A DNA stretch of 64,000 bases from Glandiceps talaboti (taxonomy: Eukaryota; Hemichordata; Enteropneusta; Spengelidae), in assembly GCF_964340395.1 (NCBI RefSeq), contig NC_135556.1, positions 5,001 to 69,000 of the forward strand. The letters run 5' to 3'. Of the stretch, positions 63,537 through 64,000 are shown piece after piece (position 1 is the stretch's first letter; each line of letters begins with the position of its first letter). The position numbers and the translations under genes were made by a program. The notes beneath the pieces were generated by a model, which searched no databases, was not told where the DNA came from, and was given only the letters and a program-made list of their open reading frames with translations.

Positions 63537-64000
63537 TCAAAACTGGTCAAAACCTGTCAAAACCGGTTCAAACCTGTCGAAACCTATCGAAACCAGTCCA
63601 AAACTGGTGCAAACAAGTCAAAACAGATCAAAACCAGTCAACACAGGTTTAAAACCGGTCAAAACTGATCAAAACTGGTCAAAACCTGTCGCAAACCGGT
63701 TTAAAACAAGTGAAAACTGGTCAAAACCTGTGCAAACCTGTCAAACCGGTCCAAAACGGTCAAAAATAGGTGCAAACAACTCAAAACCCCTCAAAACCAA
63801 TCAAATTTGGTCAAAACCTGTCCAAACCTTTCAACACCGGTCCAAACCGGTCAAAAACCAGTGCAAACAAGTCAAAACTGATCAAAACCAATCAACACTG
63901 GTTTTAAACCGGTCAAAACTGATCAAAACTGGTCAAAACCTGTGCAAACAACTCAAAACCCGTCAAAACCTGTCCAAACCTGTCAAAACCGGTCCAAAAC

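Larger units (their letters stand above)
1..64000. repeat. Decanucleotide satellite array filling the whole window
   Basis: The + strand reads as head-to-tail 10-bp units (some 9 or 11 bp) with consensus NGTC(A/C)AAACC. The first two positions vary most (GG, TG, AG, GA, CG, TA, AC), while the CAAAAC/CAAAC core is almost constant. Orientation is the same throughout, apart from short embedded inverted half-units (GGTTT or GGTTTT). No stretch over about 60 bp departs from the pattern except the AT-rich core of the L module. No gene, tRNA, rRNA, transposon terminus or target-site duplication was seen. Both ends are inside the array, so its true length is unknown. This is typical of eukaryotic satellite DNA; the family itself is not one I recognise. 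Confidence 0.97.
57669..64000 (+). repeat. L-less satellite segment with G and W modules
   Basis: After L36 no L core, H1 hairpin or K doublet is found. 57669-58530 still resembles the material following gamma modules near 56.15 kb. From about 58531 the segment is built from W (117 bp) and G modules plus CTCAAATCCCATC and CAATCAAATTTGG variants that I did not see in the rest of the window. Repeats are visible at an offset of 1790 (about 61300-62200 with 63090-63990) and at 558 (61817-62374 with 62375 on). It is probably a different HOR subfamily, perhaps nearer the array edge. Confidence 0.8.

Noticed and set aside
1-64000. Many open reading frames of 60-148 codons on both strands
   Set aside because: They repeat with the modules, overlap in all frames, mostly use GTG-type starts and encode only the decapeptide cycle. 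No codon bias, domain, splice or start context supports a gene.
1-64000. CRISPR-like array
   Set aside because: Repeats are 10 bp and contiguous, with no unique spacers of regular length.
1-64000. CENP-B box
   Set aside because: Nearest candidates (CCCGTCAAAACCGATC, CCCGACCAAACCGCA) miss required positions of the 17-bp motif. A centromere role can be neither claimed nor excluded.
1-64000. Telomeric repeat array
   Set aside because: No TTAGGG, TTTAGGG, TTAGG or TTAGGC runs. The monomer GGTTTTGACC on the - strand does not match a telomere type known to me.
1-64000. Bacterial or phage origin (iterons, attachment sites)
   Set aside because: 64 kb of pure tandem repeat without any gene is not expected in such genomes, and no replication or partition gene is present.

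Overview
The window is one uninterrupted block of satellite DNA. I see no protein-coding gene, RNA gene or transposon. Almost every base belongs to a decanucleotide monomer of the form N-G-T-C-(A/C)-A-A-A-C-C (typical versions GGTCAAAACC, TGTCCAAACC, GATCAAAACT, AGTGCAAACA), repeated head to tail about 6,400 times on the + strand. GC is near 40%, with strong strand asymmetry (A about twice T, C about twice G, from counts on sample lines). An array of this size and nested structure points to eukaryotic heterochromatin (pericentromeric, subtelomeric or B/sex-chromosome-like). Nothing in the sequence identifies the species. Both window edges lie inside the array.

The monomers are organised in levels. 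(1) The 10-bp monomer has its A3/A4 tract phased at about one helical turn. (2) Named modules are built from diverged monomers. L is a 240-321 bp landmark with an AT-rich core and one or two copies of a perfect hairpin; there are 36 copies. K holds a 20-bp perfect doublet; there are 36 copies. W is exactly 117 bp, with 9 copies, and G is a TGGGTCGG-containing marker, with 6 copies. (3) Higher-order repeats (HORs) contain several L modules.

Layout: 1-3416 is a rearranged, shortened HOR copy. 3417-26199 holds four consecutive HOR copies of 5713, 5754, 5658 and 5658 bp, each with L modules in the fixed order S-alpha-beta-gamma. 26200-32586 is a derived 4.48-kb HOR. 32587-43104 is a 6.2-kb HOR followed by a shortened 4.3-kb copy. 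43105-57668 is a mosaic with irregular L spacing (1.0-2.6 kb) and several local tandem duplications. From 57669 to the end there is no L module; K is also absent, and G/W-type organisation takes over.

Every open reading frame of 60-148 codons is a by-product of the repeat. A 10-bp period read in triplets gives the same ten-residue peptide (SKPVKTGQNL-like) in all three + frames. The points of interest are therefore structural and evolutionary: phased A-tracts, regularly placed hairpins, nested HORs, and indels and junctions that record slippage and unequal exchange.
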